Part shown: one piece after another, positions 1-11,296 of the stretch
How the letters are laid out: every line of letters starts with the position of its first letter
How positions within the stretch are numbered: position 1 is the stretch's first letter
Source: Cubamyces lactineus
Lineage: Eukaryota > Basidiomycota > Agaricomycetes > Polyporales > Polyporaceae
Direction: 5' to 3'
Length of the DNA: 64,000 bases
NCBI GenBank assembly: GCA_022376465.1
Contig: JACDTU010000001.1
Location: 1-64,000 of the forward strand
Program-made: the position numbers and the translations under genes
The notes under the pieces: model-generated
The model's input: only the letters and a program-made list of their open reading frames with translations
What the model was told of the DNA's origin: nothing
Database searches by the model: none

Positions 1-491
1 CCCGACCATTACTCGACATGCAGATCCGTGGCTTGTATCCTATAGCGCTCAACAGCTAAACAATTTCTCTGTTGAAAGACCGTGTCCTCCTCAACAAAGT
101 TCCCGATTGCGACGTTACAGTAGTAGACGATCGCCAACCACGGTTTGCGAATACTACGCTTGCCAAATCGAGGCGTGTGGCTCCGCTCGTTCGCAAGATC
201 CACGGGACCACAAGTAGCTCAGCCTGTGAGCTTGTCCGTGTCGCAATGATGACCTCAGGCATGCTCGACCGTCGCAATAGGAAAGCCCTTGACTCCAATA
301 CATTTCCGAGGCCGTGGTACTTATACCCAAGCCTTCTGCCAACCTCGCCACCGTCTGAAATCGCCTATCCCACACACCCGACTACTGTACGTGCACCCAT
401 ACGACAATTCCGCTTCACTTCCCATCATGCCGGCGAGTAACTCACACCTGAACTTGCAATGATAGCACGCTCATGCTGTGGTGGGGCCTAG
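1..491. other. no gene recognised (window edge)
   Basis: Open frames here are short and overlap on both strands, and none carries a motif I recognise. An ATG at 427 followed by Pro-Ala would resemble the start of HVA1-TUDOR proteins, but its only donor (437) leaves a phase that does not fit the next exon, so I do not join it. Confidence 0.5.
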
Positions 492-876
492 AAGGACCTT
501 CAGGACAAGGAAGGACGCTTGATCGAGGTCGGTGATCTGGTCGAGACCAAATACAGAGGCGGGAAGCGTCAAGGAGAGGTACGTGCCCACTCCCCAGACA
601 CAAGGTCACCTGCTTGCGCAGATGAATGGCCAACATATGTTTATCAGGTTGAAGCCATTCTCGAGAACGAGCAGGACGCGCAAGAAAGAGGTTCAAACCT
701 CGGCGTCAAGATCGTGAATCCGCCGAAAGTGGTGTTCAAGGACCAAGTAGGCGTGACTGATGCTTTGGTATGTCTGCGAAAACAGCCAAGTGAGCTCTGA
801 ACAGCATGGTCATCGAGTCTCGCACAACCCGGGCACGCTATCTCACGTCGATCCCGAGGCGAATCCTAACGAGTAG
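492..876 (+). CDS. HVA1-type TUDOR domain small protein (5' end unresolved)
   Basis: Small single-domain protein of the family annotated as hypervirulence-associated TUDOR domain (HVA1). The biochemical role is unknown and the name alone does not imply virulence. Three exons are visible: about 492 or 504-578, 648-746 and 805-876, with GT-AG introns of 69 and 58 nt. The joined frame reads DKEGRLIEVGD, then TKYRGGKRQGEV, VNPPKVVFKDQHGHRVSHNPG and the C-terminus DPEANPNE. The YRGG, NPPKV, DQHGH and HNPGTL blocks are the family core. The initiating exon was not found: acceptors at 491 and 503 are phase 0 and no in-phase upstream ATG exon is evident. The second intron is clear because skipping it restores DQ/HGHRV. 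Confident of family, not of the start; a dead 5' end is possible. Confidence 0.68.
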
Positions 877-1976
877 ATCAAGTCGGTCGAAACCGTGTGT
901 ATTATAGCCTTCTATCATAAGCCTCACGTTGAAACTACAAATGCTACTATTCTGAACGTGAGTCTGCTGCGATGCCAACCTCCCGCGACCGTGCTCCGTA
1001 GATTCTGTGCGTGAACCAACATACCCGGTAACCCGCCCTTTCTTGATTTTATTTCTTGCAAGTCGGTACTAGATGGTCCACCACTGAGACTTGCGTTCTA
1101 TTGCTCCCCGGGAGGTTTCAAGCTTGAGGACATCGACGAGGATAGAGGTGCACAGTAGCGATCTGGAAGTATGGTGGCTCGAGGTATTGGCATGCTGCCC
1201 TTGGGCGCGAGGCTATACTGTGTCGATGTGCACGATGTTCACCCCATTCTCGATCAAATATGCCGGCAATAAGGGGCCAAAGGGGGCGATTGTCGAGGGT
1301 GAGTACGACGGTACATAGTCACCTGGACGCGTGACACCATCGCATGGGCAAGCGATTGCGCGGGCTCAGAAGCAGGATGAATACAAAAGGCCAGCCACAG
1401 CGACTGCGTACCTTCCAGCCGGATTGTAAGTATCCCCAAGCACCACGATTGCCTATCAGACTCAGTGGATGGTCCATGCAGGCTCCGAGATGGCTGCGAG
1501 GTCTGAGCTCAAACGGTTGAGGAATAATGTGGACGGTGTAGAGATATATATATATACCTCAAGGCCGTTGTAGCTCGTTCCAATCGCCTACCACCGGCTA
1601 CGGGGCTGTGGCTGGCTTATAGATGGTGATGGCGCATACGTGTCAGCGTCCAATCGTTACCGCCGGAGCGTTGAATCACGAGACGAGAGCACTGGAGGCA
1701 TTGTGATCCAGGAGTGGTGGGCAGCGAAGCACAAGTGGCAGAAGCGAGTGAGGAGATATGTTTTCTCGGCACAACTTCGCCATCCGGAGATTTCAGAAAG
1801 CAGGATGGCGGGAGGAAGAAGGATGGCGGCCAAGGTCACGAGTACAGCGACCACGTCGCCCCGGCGCTTACTTCATTCACACTTCAGCTTTATACCCTCT
1901 CCATCTCCTCCCTCGGCGCCGTGCTGGCAGCTGTCCTTCCGCCTCCTGGTCGACCCCGGCGACGTCCATTCTGGCG
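877..1976. other. intergenic, no gene supported
   Basis: The longest frames (about 1091-1318 plus, 1254-1439 minus) have no recognisable motif and no convincing splice partners. A short (TA)n tract lies near 1541-1556. The last 200 bases are pyrimidine-rich and probably hold the promoter and leader of the Erv41 gene. Confidence 0.5.
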
Positions 1977-3884
1977 ATGGCCACGATGACCAAGACCATC
2001 GACCGACCAGAGTCTCCGTCCATCCTCGACAAACTTGATGAAATCGTCCCGGCACCGCTCGCGCAGTTCGACGCCTTTCCCAAAGTACCGTCTACCTACA
2101 AGACGCGGTCTGAATCGCGCGGCTTCCTCACTATCTTCGTTGCAATCGTTGCTCTTCTCTTGGTTCTGAACGATATTGGCGAGTACATCTGGGGATGGCC
2201 GGACTATGAGTTCGGCGTGGACACCGACCAATCTAACACCCTGGACATTAATGTCGATATGGTGGTTAACATGCCATGTCAATGTAAGTCCTCTGATCGC
2301 GTAATACTTCTTGACGTCGGGCTCAAGGAATGATCGAAAGACTTGAGCGTCGACTTGAGAGACGCGGTGGGCGACCGACTGTTCCTCAGTGACGGCTTCC
2401 GGCGCGATGGCACGAAGTTCGACATTGGGCAGGCTACCACATTGAAGGAGCATGCTGCAGCGTTGTCCGCGCGTCAAGCCGTCGCGCAGTCGAGGAGCTC
2501 TCGTGGCTTCTTCGACGTCCTGCTCCGTAGGCCAGGCAACAGATACAAGCCGACGTACAACTACCAGCCAGACGGGAGCGCCTGCAGAGTCTTCGGTACC
2601 ATTACCGCCAAGCGCGTAACAGGTGAGTTCTTGCGATCGCAGATGGTGCGCATCTTCTCAAAAACTTCTGCACATAGCCAACCTGCACGTTACGACCCTT
2701 GGACATGGTTACGCCAGTAGTCAGCACGTCGATCATAAAAGTGCGTGGCATTAGAGTTGGCTCTGCGACTAAACGCTGATGCAGTGCGCAGTGATGAATC
2801 TCTCCCATGTGATTACCGAATTCTCGTTTGGACCCTACTTCCCCGACATCACTCAACCACTTGACAACTCGTTCGAGCTTACCCACGATCGTACGTTTCG
2901 TATATGCATGTCGGTCGTGCGCGGCGCATCTAATGTCGTCATTGCAGCATTTGTCGCATATCAGTACTTCTTGCATGTTGTGCCAACGACATACATCGCG
3001 CCGCGTTCGAAACCTCTCCATACACATCAGTACAGCGTCACTCATTACACTCGGGCCTTGGACCATCATCGTGGCACCCCCGGCATCTTCTTCAAGTTCG
3101 ACCTCGAGCCGATGAAGCTCACAATTCATCAGCGCACGACGACCCTTGTTCAGCTCATTATTCGGTATGTTTCGCGGTTGCAATATATGCGGTCGGTACC
3201 GCTCACTAGCCATATAGCTGTGTTGGTGTCATCGGGGGTGTCTTCGTTTGCATGGGCTACGCTGTAAAGATCACTGGTCATGCAGTGGATGCCGTGACGG
3301 GTGCAGACAAGACCAACGGCATCGTCGCCGCTGAATCGTCCAGTATCAGTACAAACCTCCGCAAGCGCTTTGGCTCAGCAGATCTGCGTCTTCGTCCTTC
3401 GAACAGGGTAGTCCGCCAAGGAGGTGGATGGGTCGTCGAAGGTGGCAGCCCCTACGGGAGCTACACCGGTACGCCGGTCTCAGCAAGTTTTGCCAGCCCT
3501 GGCGCACACCAAAGTCCCTACGCACCGTCTTACCCTGGGAGCCCCAACCCAGCCCCCACGACCCCAGGAAGTGCGACGTACGGCCTTGGCATCGGAGCGT
3601 CCCCACTCATGGGCTCTCGCCCTCCTCCATCGTCGTCCTCGCGACCAAGTTCATTTGTCGGTACACCCGGCTCTCCGTTTCCCACCGCCGCGACGGCCGG
3701 ATCGCCGTACACGCCAAATGGCCCTGGAATAACGTCCGGGCCCAACACCCCAGGGCTGTACGCCCACTTCCCTCCTACGCCGAACGCGGGCAACGGGGGT
3801 GCACCGAGTGGATTCGCTGCGCAACAAGCGGGCAGTCCCCCTGTGGCGAGGAGAGAGAACGGGGTTGGGAAGAAGGATGATTGA
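1977..3884 (+). CDS. ERV41: Erv41/ERGIC2-like ER-Golgi cargo receptor
   Basis: Membrane protein of COPII/COPI vesicles that works with Erv46 in retrieving cargo between ER and Golgi. Six exons: 1977-2283, 2341-2622, 2678-2740, 2792-2890, 2948-3164, 3218-3884, giving 544 residues. An N-terminal cytosolic stretch (FDAFPKVPSTY) precedes the first membrane segment (about residues 50-68, FLTIFVAIVALLLVLNDI). A lumenal part follows with MPCQYLSVDLRDAVGDRL, the NLHVTTLGHGY block and NLSHVITEFSFGPYFP. The second membrane segment (CVGVIGGVFVCMGYAV) lies near residue 325. All are hallmarks of the family. The last ~200 residues are a Pro/Ser/Gly-rich cytosolic tail ending KKDD, much longer than in yeast. 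The ATG was chosen because it directly precedes the conserved N-terminus; the frame is open upstream but without similarity. Confidence 0.93.
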
Positions 3885-4601
3885 GAGTGCACGAGATGGA
3901 CTGGGAGGAGGTCGCAGGAGGTGTTCCTGTGATTGTACTAGCCATGGGATGTGTATATCTATAGCGCTCTGGGCAATGGAGTCGGATCATCGTTTGATAC
4001 AGCAGCTGCGCTGGACGACCCGTCTTACTCGGTGGTGGCAGTGTGATGCGGGTGAGTCCTTGGTGTTTCTCGACTTGGTGGCACTAAACTACTCCCGGCA
4101 GTGCCTCCTCCTGAAGTCGCTAGCGAAGTCCACACCTGCTCTCGGCATTGTGGCATGCACTCCAATCTGGGATGAGCGGAGCCGGCCATAGTACCATCGG
4201 GGTAGTGCCTGAGCAACTTCCGAAGAGGGGCCCGAGAATCGCTGGAACGCGTCGGCGTTTGAGGGGTAACGCAGCTCAGGTGCTTCAGGTTATGGACCCT
4301 CGGGTTCTGAACACGGAGTACCTCGGCCTTTAGCAATCGGTGCCAAGCCACGGTTCCACACACACGCTATCCTACAGCGCTCCAGGGCACGCAATCGTAT
4401 AGCGTGCGCGCGGTCTAACCTCGATCGGTCGCCAGAGCGCGTCTTTCGCGTGGTAAGGTTTCGGTACGTGGCTTGCCAGTGTGCAGCTGAGCCGCGGGCT
4501 TCCAAGCATTGCAAATTGGCATCGTAGTATATAAGAGTAAGTTCCCGTTGCCCGCGCACCACTTGGAGCGAGTTTGTTTTCTCCTACACATCACCGCCGA
4601 C
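3885..4601. other. intergenic: Erv41 3' flank and ALDH-1 promoter
   Basis: No open frame here has a motif or a coding look. The right end holds the ALDH-1 promoter with a TATA box at 4528-4535. Confidence 0.6.
4528..4535 (+). promoter_or_regulatory. TATA box of ALDH-1
   Basis: TATATAAG lies 67 bases before the ATG at 4602, with a short pyrimidine-rich leader between. Spacing and sequence fit a fungal core promoter; the start site itself is inferred. Confidence 0.6.
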
Positions 4602-7121
4602 ATGTCGCTCACGTATACTGCCCTTGACGATATCCCAAAAGTACGGAAACGGCTCCCTGATCCCGTTTGCTCCAGGTATTGATGGTACCTTGTGCAGATC
4701 CACGACACGGCAAACCACGCGTTTCTGTCTGGCAAGACTAAATCGCTCGCGTTCCGGAAGAGGCAGATCGCGCAAGTTGGGTATCTTGTCAAGGACAACG
4801 AACAGCGCTTCAAAGATGCCCTGAAAGCCGACCTGGGCCGGCCTTTCCTCGAGACCGAATTGTGCGTCATCTAGCCATCGCGTTTTTATCGCTTCACGTT
4901 CCCCAACGTGTGTCTTGCTTATTCATATCAGCTTCGACTTCTTGATCGTGTATGGCGAGGCGCGCATGGCGTACGACAACATTGAGAGGTGGACGAAAGA
5001 GCAGGCGCCCGAGTTCTCGCTCAACTGGTTCCTGATGAAGCCGCGCCTGAAGCCAGAGCCGAAGGGCGTCGTGCTCATCATCGCCCCGTTCAACTATCCC
5101 CTGTTCCTGCTGCTGGTACCATTGGTACGCGTAATAGCCTACAAGCACCCAATTGCTTGCAGGATGCTGAGAAGACGGTAGATAAGCGCCATCGCGGGAG
5201 GAAACGCTGCCGTCCTCAAACCTCCCGAGAACACACTGGCGTTCAGCGCGCTCTTGGCTGAGCTGTTGCCCAAGTACCTTGACACAGAGTTGTACCATGT
5301 TATCAACGGTGCGGTACCGGAAACTACAAAGGTGCGTTAACACAGTGATCTGCTTTAGGTTGATGCAGGCATTCATAGTTTCCACGATCGACGGTTGCAG
5401 ATTCTCGAGCTACAATGGGACCACAGTGAGTGATGTATGGAAAATGCCGTTGAGGACTGATATGTAAAATGACATAGTCATGTATATTGGTATGTCACCT
5501 TCCAAGATTTGACGCTCTTGCATATGTTGCTCACGTTTCGCAAGGCAATGGACGCGTTGGCCGTATCGTCGCAGAAGCCGCAGCTAAGCACCTAACGCCC
5601 TTAACGTTGGAGGTCAGCGCGATTCCATATCGTCTCTTCTAACCACTCGCTCATGCCCTGTACCCTCGTAGCTCGGAGGTATGCCGTAACATGTGCGGTC
5701 TCACCCTGATCGCGTGCTGAAGCACATTTACCAGGAAAAAATCCTGTTGTTGTCGATCCCAAAGTCGATCTTAACATAGCAGCTAGGCGAGTCCTGTGGG
5801 GCAGATTGATCAATGCGGGCCAGGCGAGTCTACGCCATTCGTATCGTGACCCTATCCAAGCCTTACTCCTAACTAGGTATGTCTTGCGCCTGAGTATATC
5901 CTTGTTCCGGAGCAGGCCCAGGACGCTCTCATAGAGGCTATCCGGAAAGCGTAAGTCGTACGTCTGCGCACAGACGATTGGTCATCCCAGAACCCTTTGC
6001 CATCAGGTACCAATCGTTCTTCCCGGAGGACCCGAAGAAGTCCGCATCCTTCGGCCGTATAGTGTCACAAGCCCACGCGGAAAGGATCAAGAAGCTACTT
6101 GACCGGACACGGGGCACCATCGCGTTTGGAGGGGTAACCGATGTTGCTGAAAAATATATCGCCCCTACGCTTGTCAGCAATGTCCGCCCGAACGATTCGT
6201 TGATGTCAGAGTGAGTGTACATCTACCCTCAGCCTCCTGCTCCACGCTCATTCTGTTATGGCAGAGAGATCTTCGGTCCAGTTTTACTCATCGTCCCCGT
6301 CAAGGATGTTGACGAGGCTATCGCATTTATCAACTCCAGGTAACGCTGTCTTGGTATCCTGAGCATACCCCATGAGTGCTCATCGCGCTTTTGTCAGAGA
6401 TTGCCCCCTGACGATTTCCGTATTTTCCCACGATAAGAAGTTCCAGGACAAAGGTGCGACAAGCTCACGTGCTTGAGTTGCAAGTTCCTAACGTCACTTG
6501 GCGGCCTCCCAGTGATCGAGAATACGCAGAGTGGATCCGTAATGGTTAACGACACTCTAATGGCGGCGGGAGGTAAGCCTCCATTGCACTTCCACTGCGG
6601 TCGCGCTAGTCTCTGAAGTGACGTACAGCCCCAGGTCTTCCTATTGGAGGCAAAGGTCCAGGAGGATGTAAGTGCAGATAGCTATGGCGAAACCTTGATC
6701 GCTGACCAGATGGCCCAGATGGCTACTATACAAGCAAGTACGGTTTCGACCAGTTTGTTTTCATGCGGACATCCTTGCGAACGCCAGATTGGTGAGCTGC
6801 ATGTAAACCTCGGAGCCCATTGAACAATGACGAGACGTCATCTATATCGTGCAGGATCGACAAAGTTGCATTGTGGTTCAGGTTCCCTCCGTATACCGCG
6901 GCGGTACGTTCAGAGTCTACGAAGTCTGATTCTCAGTTTCTGATTCCTTGATTACCATCATCTAGAACGCAAAGGCGTTACGCGGACTCGAGAGCCCTCT
7001 GCCTCCTCGGCCAAGCGATTCGGGGTCGTCGCTCTCCAAGGGGTGGATTGTTCTCCTAGTGACTGCCTTCGCTGCAGCGTCCTCAGTCGCCGCTGTACGC
7101 TCATTGGAACGCGCCCGCTAG
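4602..7121 (+). CDS. aldehyde dehydrogenase (class 3/fatty-aldehyde type), ALDH-1
   Basis: NAD(P)+-dependent oxidation of aldehydes to acids; the C-terminal hydrophobic segment suggests a membrane-anchored fatty-aldehyde dehydrogenase. Eighteen exons give 513 residues: 4602-4640, 4698-4861, 4932-5124, 5182-5331, 5401-5425, 5478-5489, 5545-5612, 5672-5678, 5735-5823, 5877-5950, 6007-6210, 6265-6339, 6398-6453, 6513-6572, 6629-6667, 6710-6791, 6855-6903, 6966-7121. Family motifs: [20 protein letters not shown], the catalytic Glu in E-LGG-KNP and the catalytic Cys in GQVCLAPEY, then SEEIFGPV. The ELGGK motif is spread over exons 7, 8 (7 nt) and 9. The intron after exon 9 has a GC donor (5824). 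Residues near 485-505 ([18 protein letters not shown]) form the tail anchor. ALDH-2 at 42-44.7 kb has the same exon plan, which supports every junction. Confidence 0.93.
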
Positions 7122-7571
7122 CCCGGTAGGAGATCAAGCTGAGATAGGCTAGTTGTATGTATCACATAGCCGTGGCTCACTCGAGTACTTGCCCGACTCG
7201 TCGCAGAAGCGCCCGCGGTAAACCCTGTCGTAGGGTTTACGCAAACCGTAGTCGTCCGACGTTCTCAGTTGAGAACTGTTCAAGGCTTCGTCCGCTGTAG
7301 ACCCTTGTGACTATAACTCTCCCAAATCTCCAACAATTGCACGTGGTTCAGATACACTGGCACCAAACAGTGAGAATGGCTAGTATTGTCTTGGAGATAC
7401 TGCATATGACCAGTACTGAACCATCGCAATCAGACTGTTTGAACCTGAGCCACGTCCACACTAGCCTGTATTACTATCTACGTCACCAGCGTCACCCACG
7501 GGTATTCTACCATCGGAATGTCCGCTCGGCGACACGAATCTCTGAGCGGAAACGTACGTTATCGAAGGTGA
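7122..7571. other. intergenic, nothing recognised
   Basis: This is the 3' flank of ALDH-1 up to the left end of the inverted-repeat element. I see no coding frame with motifs. Confidence 0.5.
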
Positions 7572-8133
7572 CAGCCCGTTGCAAAACGATAGACCGCGGG
7601 GGCTCGCCGCGCACGCGCGTGCCTTGTTTGGCACAGTTTCCCAATACGGTATAAGTAAGCGCCTAGCTCAATTCTTGGGGAACGGCCGCGCTGAATACAT
7701 CCCTCTTGCACATCGTCATAGACCTCCTTGTATGCCTGCTGCGTGTGCCCAGGGGATGACCTATGGGTGAATTATTGCATTTGTAGGATATACTGGCGAA
7801 CACGGGATAATCCGGTCACAATGTTGGTCTTATGCACTGACCACTACTAGCCATAATCCCACGACACAACTTGCTATTTCCAAGTGACACCGATAGCTTG
7901 ACACTGAACACCCGGGTCTTCATAATTCAGCGTCAATGACTACCGGTCGCTCAAGTATGGCATTAGTGCATAGAATGCCGCGATTATACGACGACAGCAG
8001 ACCGAAGATGTGTCTTAACGATCTCCGAGGGAGGCATACACAGGCGCCAAGACCTACCATATCAGGCAGGCGGCCAAACAAGACACGCGCGCTCGCGGCG
8101 AGCCCCCGCGGTCTATCGTTTTGCAACGGGCTG
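7572..8133. mobile_element. MITE-like non-autonomous element with 61-bp terminal inverted repeats
   Basis: The left arm 7572-7632 and the reverse complement of the right arm 8073-8133 agree at all but three of 61 positions by eye, and the first 40 are identical. Both begin CAGCCCGTTGCAAAACGATA. Weaker inverted similarity continues about 40 bases inward. The 562-bp span encodes nothing recognisable, so this looks like a small element mobilised in trans by a DNA transposase. I found no clear target-site duplication (flanks GAAGGTGA and GAATCCAT), so the superfamily is open. A hairpin locus of other origin is an alternative. Confidence 0.7.
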
Positions 8134-8374
8134 GAATCCATAATGCCCTCTTTGACGGTACACGCCAACTTACATCCTAATCAAGACTTCCGTCTCATAC
8201 GCAAATCACGAGAGTGTCCTTATGTCTGTAACTACAATCGATAAGCTCTAGAACTCCGCCGGGGCTATGGAACATGCGGGCGGTCACTTTAGCCACCATC
8301 GGCGCTTGGCCTACGCCGCATTGTTCTTCTTAGCCACGACCACCCACGTCCCCCATCCGCCGATTCGCTATAAC

Positions 8375-11296
8375 ATGCCCCTCCCAAACTCCGCCTCTCG
8401 TGCCACCACCTGGCCGAATACATTTGGTATGGTCTCCAAGACTACTCCAACTAAGGAGAGGGGCTCGACCTATACAGCTAATACACGGTCAGACATCCAC
8501 TACCAACGCGACGCCGTCAAGGACGGGTGGGGCGACGAATTAAGTGGCCGCATATGCGAATACCCTGGCACAGTCTCGCAATTCATCGACAACCTCATGC
8601 CATGCTCGGCCCCTTTCACACCTTCCGCCAACCTCAATAACGCTTTCGCGCGATACGACCCCCAGCCCGTCCAGGAAGTTCCGAACGACCTTACGCTGGT
8701 GAATACATATAACCGCCTCCTTTCCCACGCTTTCTAACGGTTCCGGCAGCTTGCTGGCCTTCAAAGATTGGTTGCATCCATCCCAAGTGACAAACGCCTC
8801 ACGTTCGCCAGCACAAGTAATACCGCAGTCTATTTCCCATTTGATGCCTTTAAGGGCCACCACCACCCCTCCAGGCCGGATGTATCCGTGTCTCTTCCGG
8901 GAAAGAGTATCTTTCCTGTCTGCTGGCAGAATATTTCGACCGTCTTGGAAGTCAGGGCTGCAGAGACCGATGATCCCTTCCCTTACAATGGAAGCACACA
9001 CGAACGCACCGTCGAACAGTTGGCCAAGAGCGCTAGGTGTCTATTGGTTGCCCACGGTCTCCTCTGTGCGTACGTTGTTGGCATCTATGGACGTACAATT
9101 CGCATTGCCCGCTTCGACCGCACTTGCGCAATCGTTTCGGAGCCTGCTCAACTCCAGCTCAATGGCGCTATAGTACTCAGCAAGTTCTATTGGCACTTCA
9201 CGCATCCTCTGGTCGGCTGTCCTATTAGTGGTGCCGACCCCACAGTCCTTTCGCTAGACCTCGCGAGTCAGAACTGGGTCAAGCAACAGCTCGCGAATGC
9301 GAACGCGAAGAACTGGAGGAGTCACACTCACGAGCTATCGAAGGGCCGGCGCGTTGAAGTTTACGACGAAAAGACGGGTCAGTGCAGGCATTACCTGCTC
9401 TATCAACTGGTGGATGTCAACGCCCGTCTCTTCTCTCGAGCAACGACGGTCTGGAGAGCGATTGAGGACACACGGATCTGGAAAGATGGGCGCCTTGTGT
9501 CTGACCCAACCTGCGCCTCTCCAATAAAGCCGCTGATCGTGAAGGATTCATGGCGCCAGCTCATTCGGATTCCAGAGACCAGATTTTACCATCGTTTTGC
9601 AGAGAGGATTCCGGAGGAGAAGCGGTATGGGCTCCCGAAGATGATTTGCGGCGGGGACATCGGCGAGTTCGAAATGCGATGGTGGAATGCAACGAGAAGC
9701 CGGAAAGAGCAGCCCTCTCCCTCATCGTCCCCGCCCTCTTCTGTGCCCTCCGATGACACTCCTCCGAACACTCCTGACGGGCGGCCATCGTCTATCTTTC
9801 CTAACCTCGGATCGTTGTGTTCTCTCGGGAGCGCTCACCTCGCACCTGGCCACCAGCATGATCAATGCCCCTCGGTCGACTTCCCTCTTCCATACCCACA
9901 GCACCAGACATATTCATGGCGGATTATCGACCCTAAGTATGTGTACCTCGAACGCAGTCACATGCGCATCGTGATTGATAACGTTGGGCGCTGCTTAACT
10001 TACTTCACCTCAACGCGCGAGGTTGTGCAGGCAATGCGAGATGCGATCCTAGGTAAGTTCTTCCTGATTCGCGTAGACTTGGAATATTTACTCACGCGCT
10101 CTGCCTAGGGCACGAACTCGCATGGAAAGATGCTTGTGTCCTCCACCGGGATATCAGTCTTGGCAACATCCTCATTGCAGATGAAGTCCGAAGTGATGAC
10201 GCCCCCTTCTTCGGTTTCATCCATGATTTCGACTATAGCTCGATGGGGCCGGTTAAGACGGATTCTGAGGACGAGAAGACGACATGTGACAGCGACAAAG
10301 ATGTCAATCTCAAGGAGAGAACGGTATGTCCCCATCGTCTTACTGTGTCCGACACGTCGTTGATTGGACGCGCAGGGCACGTTGTATTATATGGCCATCG
10401 AACTGCTAGAGAAACAAGACGTCATCCATAACGCGGAGCATGACCTCGAGTCGTTCTACTGGGTCTTGATATGGGTCGTCCTTCGTCACACTAAATGCGA
10501 ACAGGAGGGTACACCAGGAGAGACATTGTGCACAGATCTCTTCGTCTGTGAAAACGCCAAGAAGAGCATGACGCAGAAGAAAGTGTGGTTGCAAACGACC
10601 CTCAAAACACCACTCGTAGTTGACGGAAACGATCCGCTTACTAAACTCATCACCGACTTTACCCGGCTCCTCATCCAACGGGACCTCGCTCGAATCCATA
10701 CCCTCCTTGGCTACCAAGGGCCAGAACCGGTCTCCTTAGCCTATCAATCAGTGCTCGCGATGTTCGACGCAGCCCTAGCCCCAGAGATGAAATGGCCCTC
10801 GAACGACTGGAAGCGGTGTACCCTACTTGATTCTGAACGTCGTCGTACCAAGCCTTCTATCGTTGAAGAGAGGCTGGCCATCGGCACGACAAATACCCTC
10901 ATGGCAAACCCCCCTCGCGCCGCATCCGCTACTACTCGCGGTCGTGGATCGAAGTCGCGCAAGAAACATACCGCCAATCTTCGAATGAACCCTGTTCGCT
11001 CCGAACCCGTGCAACCTGCCCCTCATCTAGGATCGAAGCGGTCCCACGAGGATCGAGGCGATGATCACAAGCCACTTCCCGGCTCTCGTCCGGGAAAACG
11101 GCGCAGAACGAACGCTAGCATGGGCCCTCCTCAAGTCCTACCCCCTGGACGTTCGGAGCCTGTGGCTTCTACTTCTACTGCAGGTGCAGCGGCGTCCCGG
11201 GGACCCCGCCGACGTGGCCCTTACGCCGCACAACCCACCAGGGAGAGTCCTCGGTTGGCTACCCGCAGAGCCTCAGCGAGCGACTCGATGTCCTGA
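8375..11296 (+). CDS. FunK1-type fungal protein kinase
   Basis: Serine/threonine-kinase-like protein of the FunK1 family that is expanded in mushroom-forming fungi; substrates unknown. Four exons: 8375-8698, 8750-10052, 10109-10323, 10376-11296, 920 residues. The N-terminal ~450 residues carry the family-specific region (SIPSDKRLTFAS, ARCLLVAHGLLCAYVVGIYG, RIARFDR). The kinase core shows HRDISLGNILI (catalytic loop, Asp and Asn present), DFDYS in place of DFG, and GTLYYMAIELLE. A Ser/Pro insert sits between the lobes (about residues 420-470). The last ~130 residues are basic and Pro-rich with a KRRR cluster, possibly a nuclear localisation signal. A TAA in frame at 8735 is inside a 51-nt intron with a TTTCTAAC branch point, so the gene is not broken. 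An in-frame ATG at 8267 is an alternative start. Confidence 0.88.

Noticed and set aside
1091..1318. 75-codon frame with a faint dehydrogenase look
   Set aside because: No cofactor or catalytic motif and no adjoining exons; resemblance too weak to report.
1891..2477. 195-codon minus-strand frame opposite the Erv41 gene
   Set aside because: It is the antisense shadow of well-supported Erv41 exons.
8267..8737. Separate upstream gene ending in TAA before the FunK1 kinase
   Set aside because: The TAA lies inside a well-formed 51-nt intron, and the family region continues on both sides in one frame.
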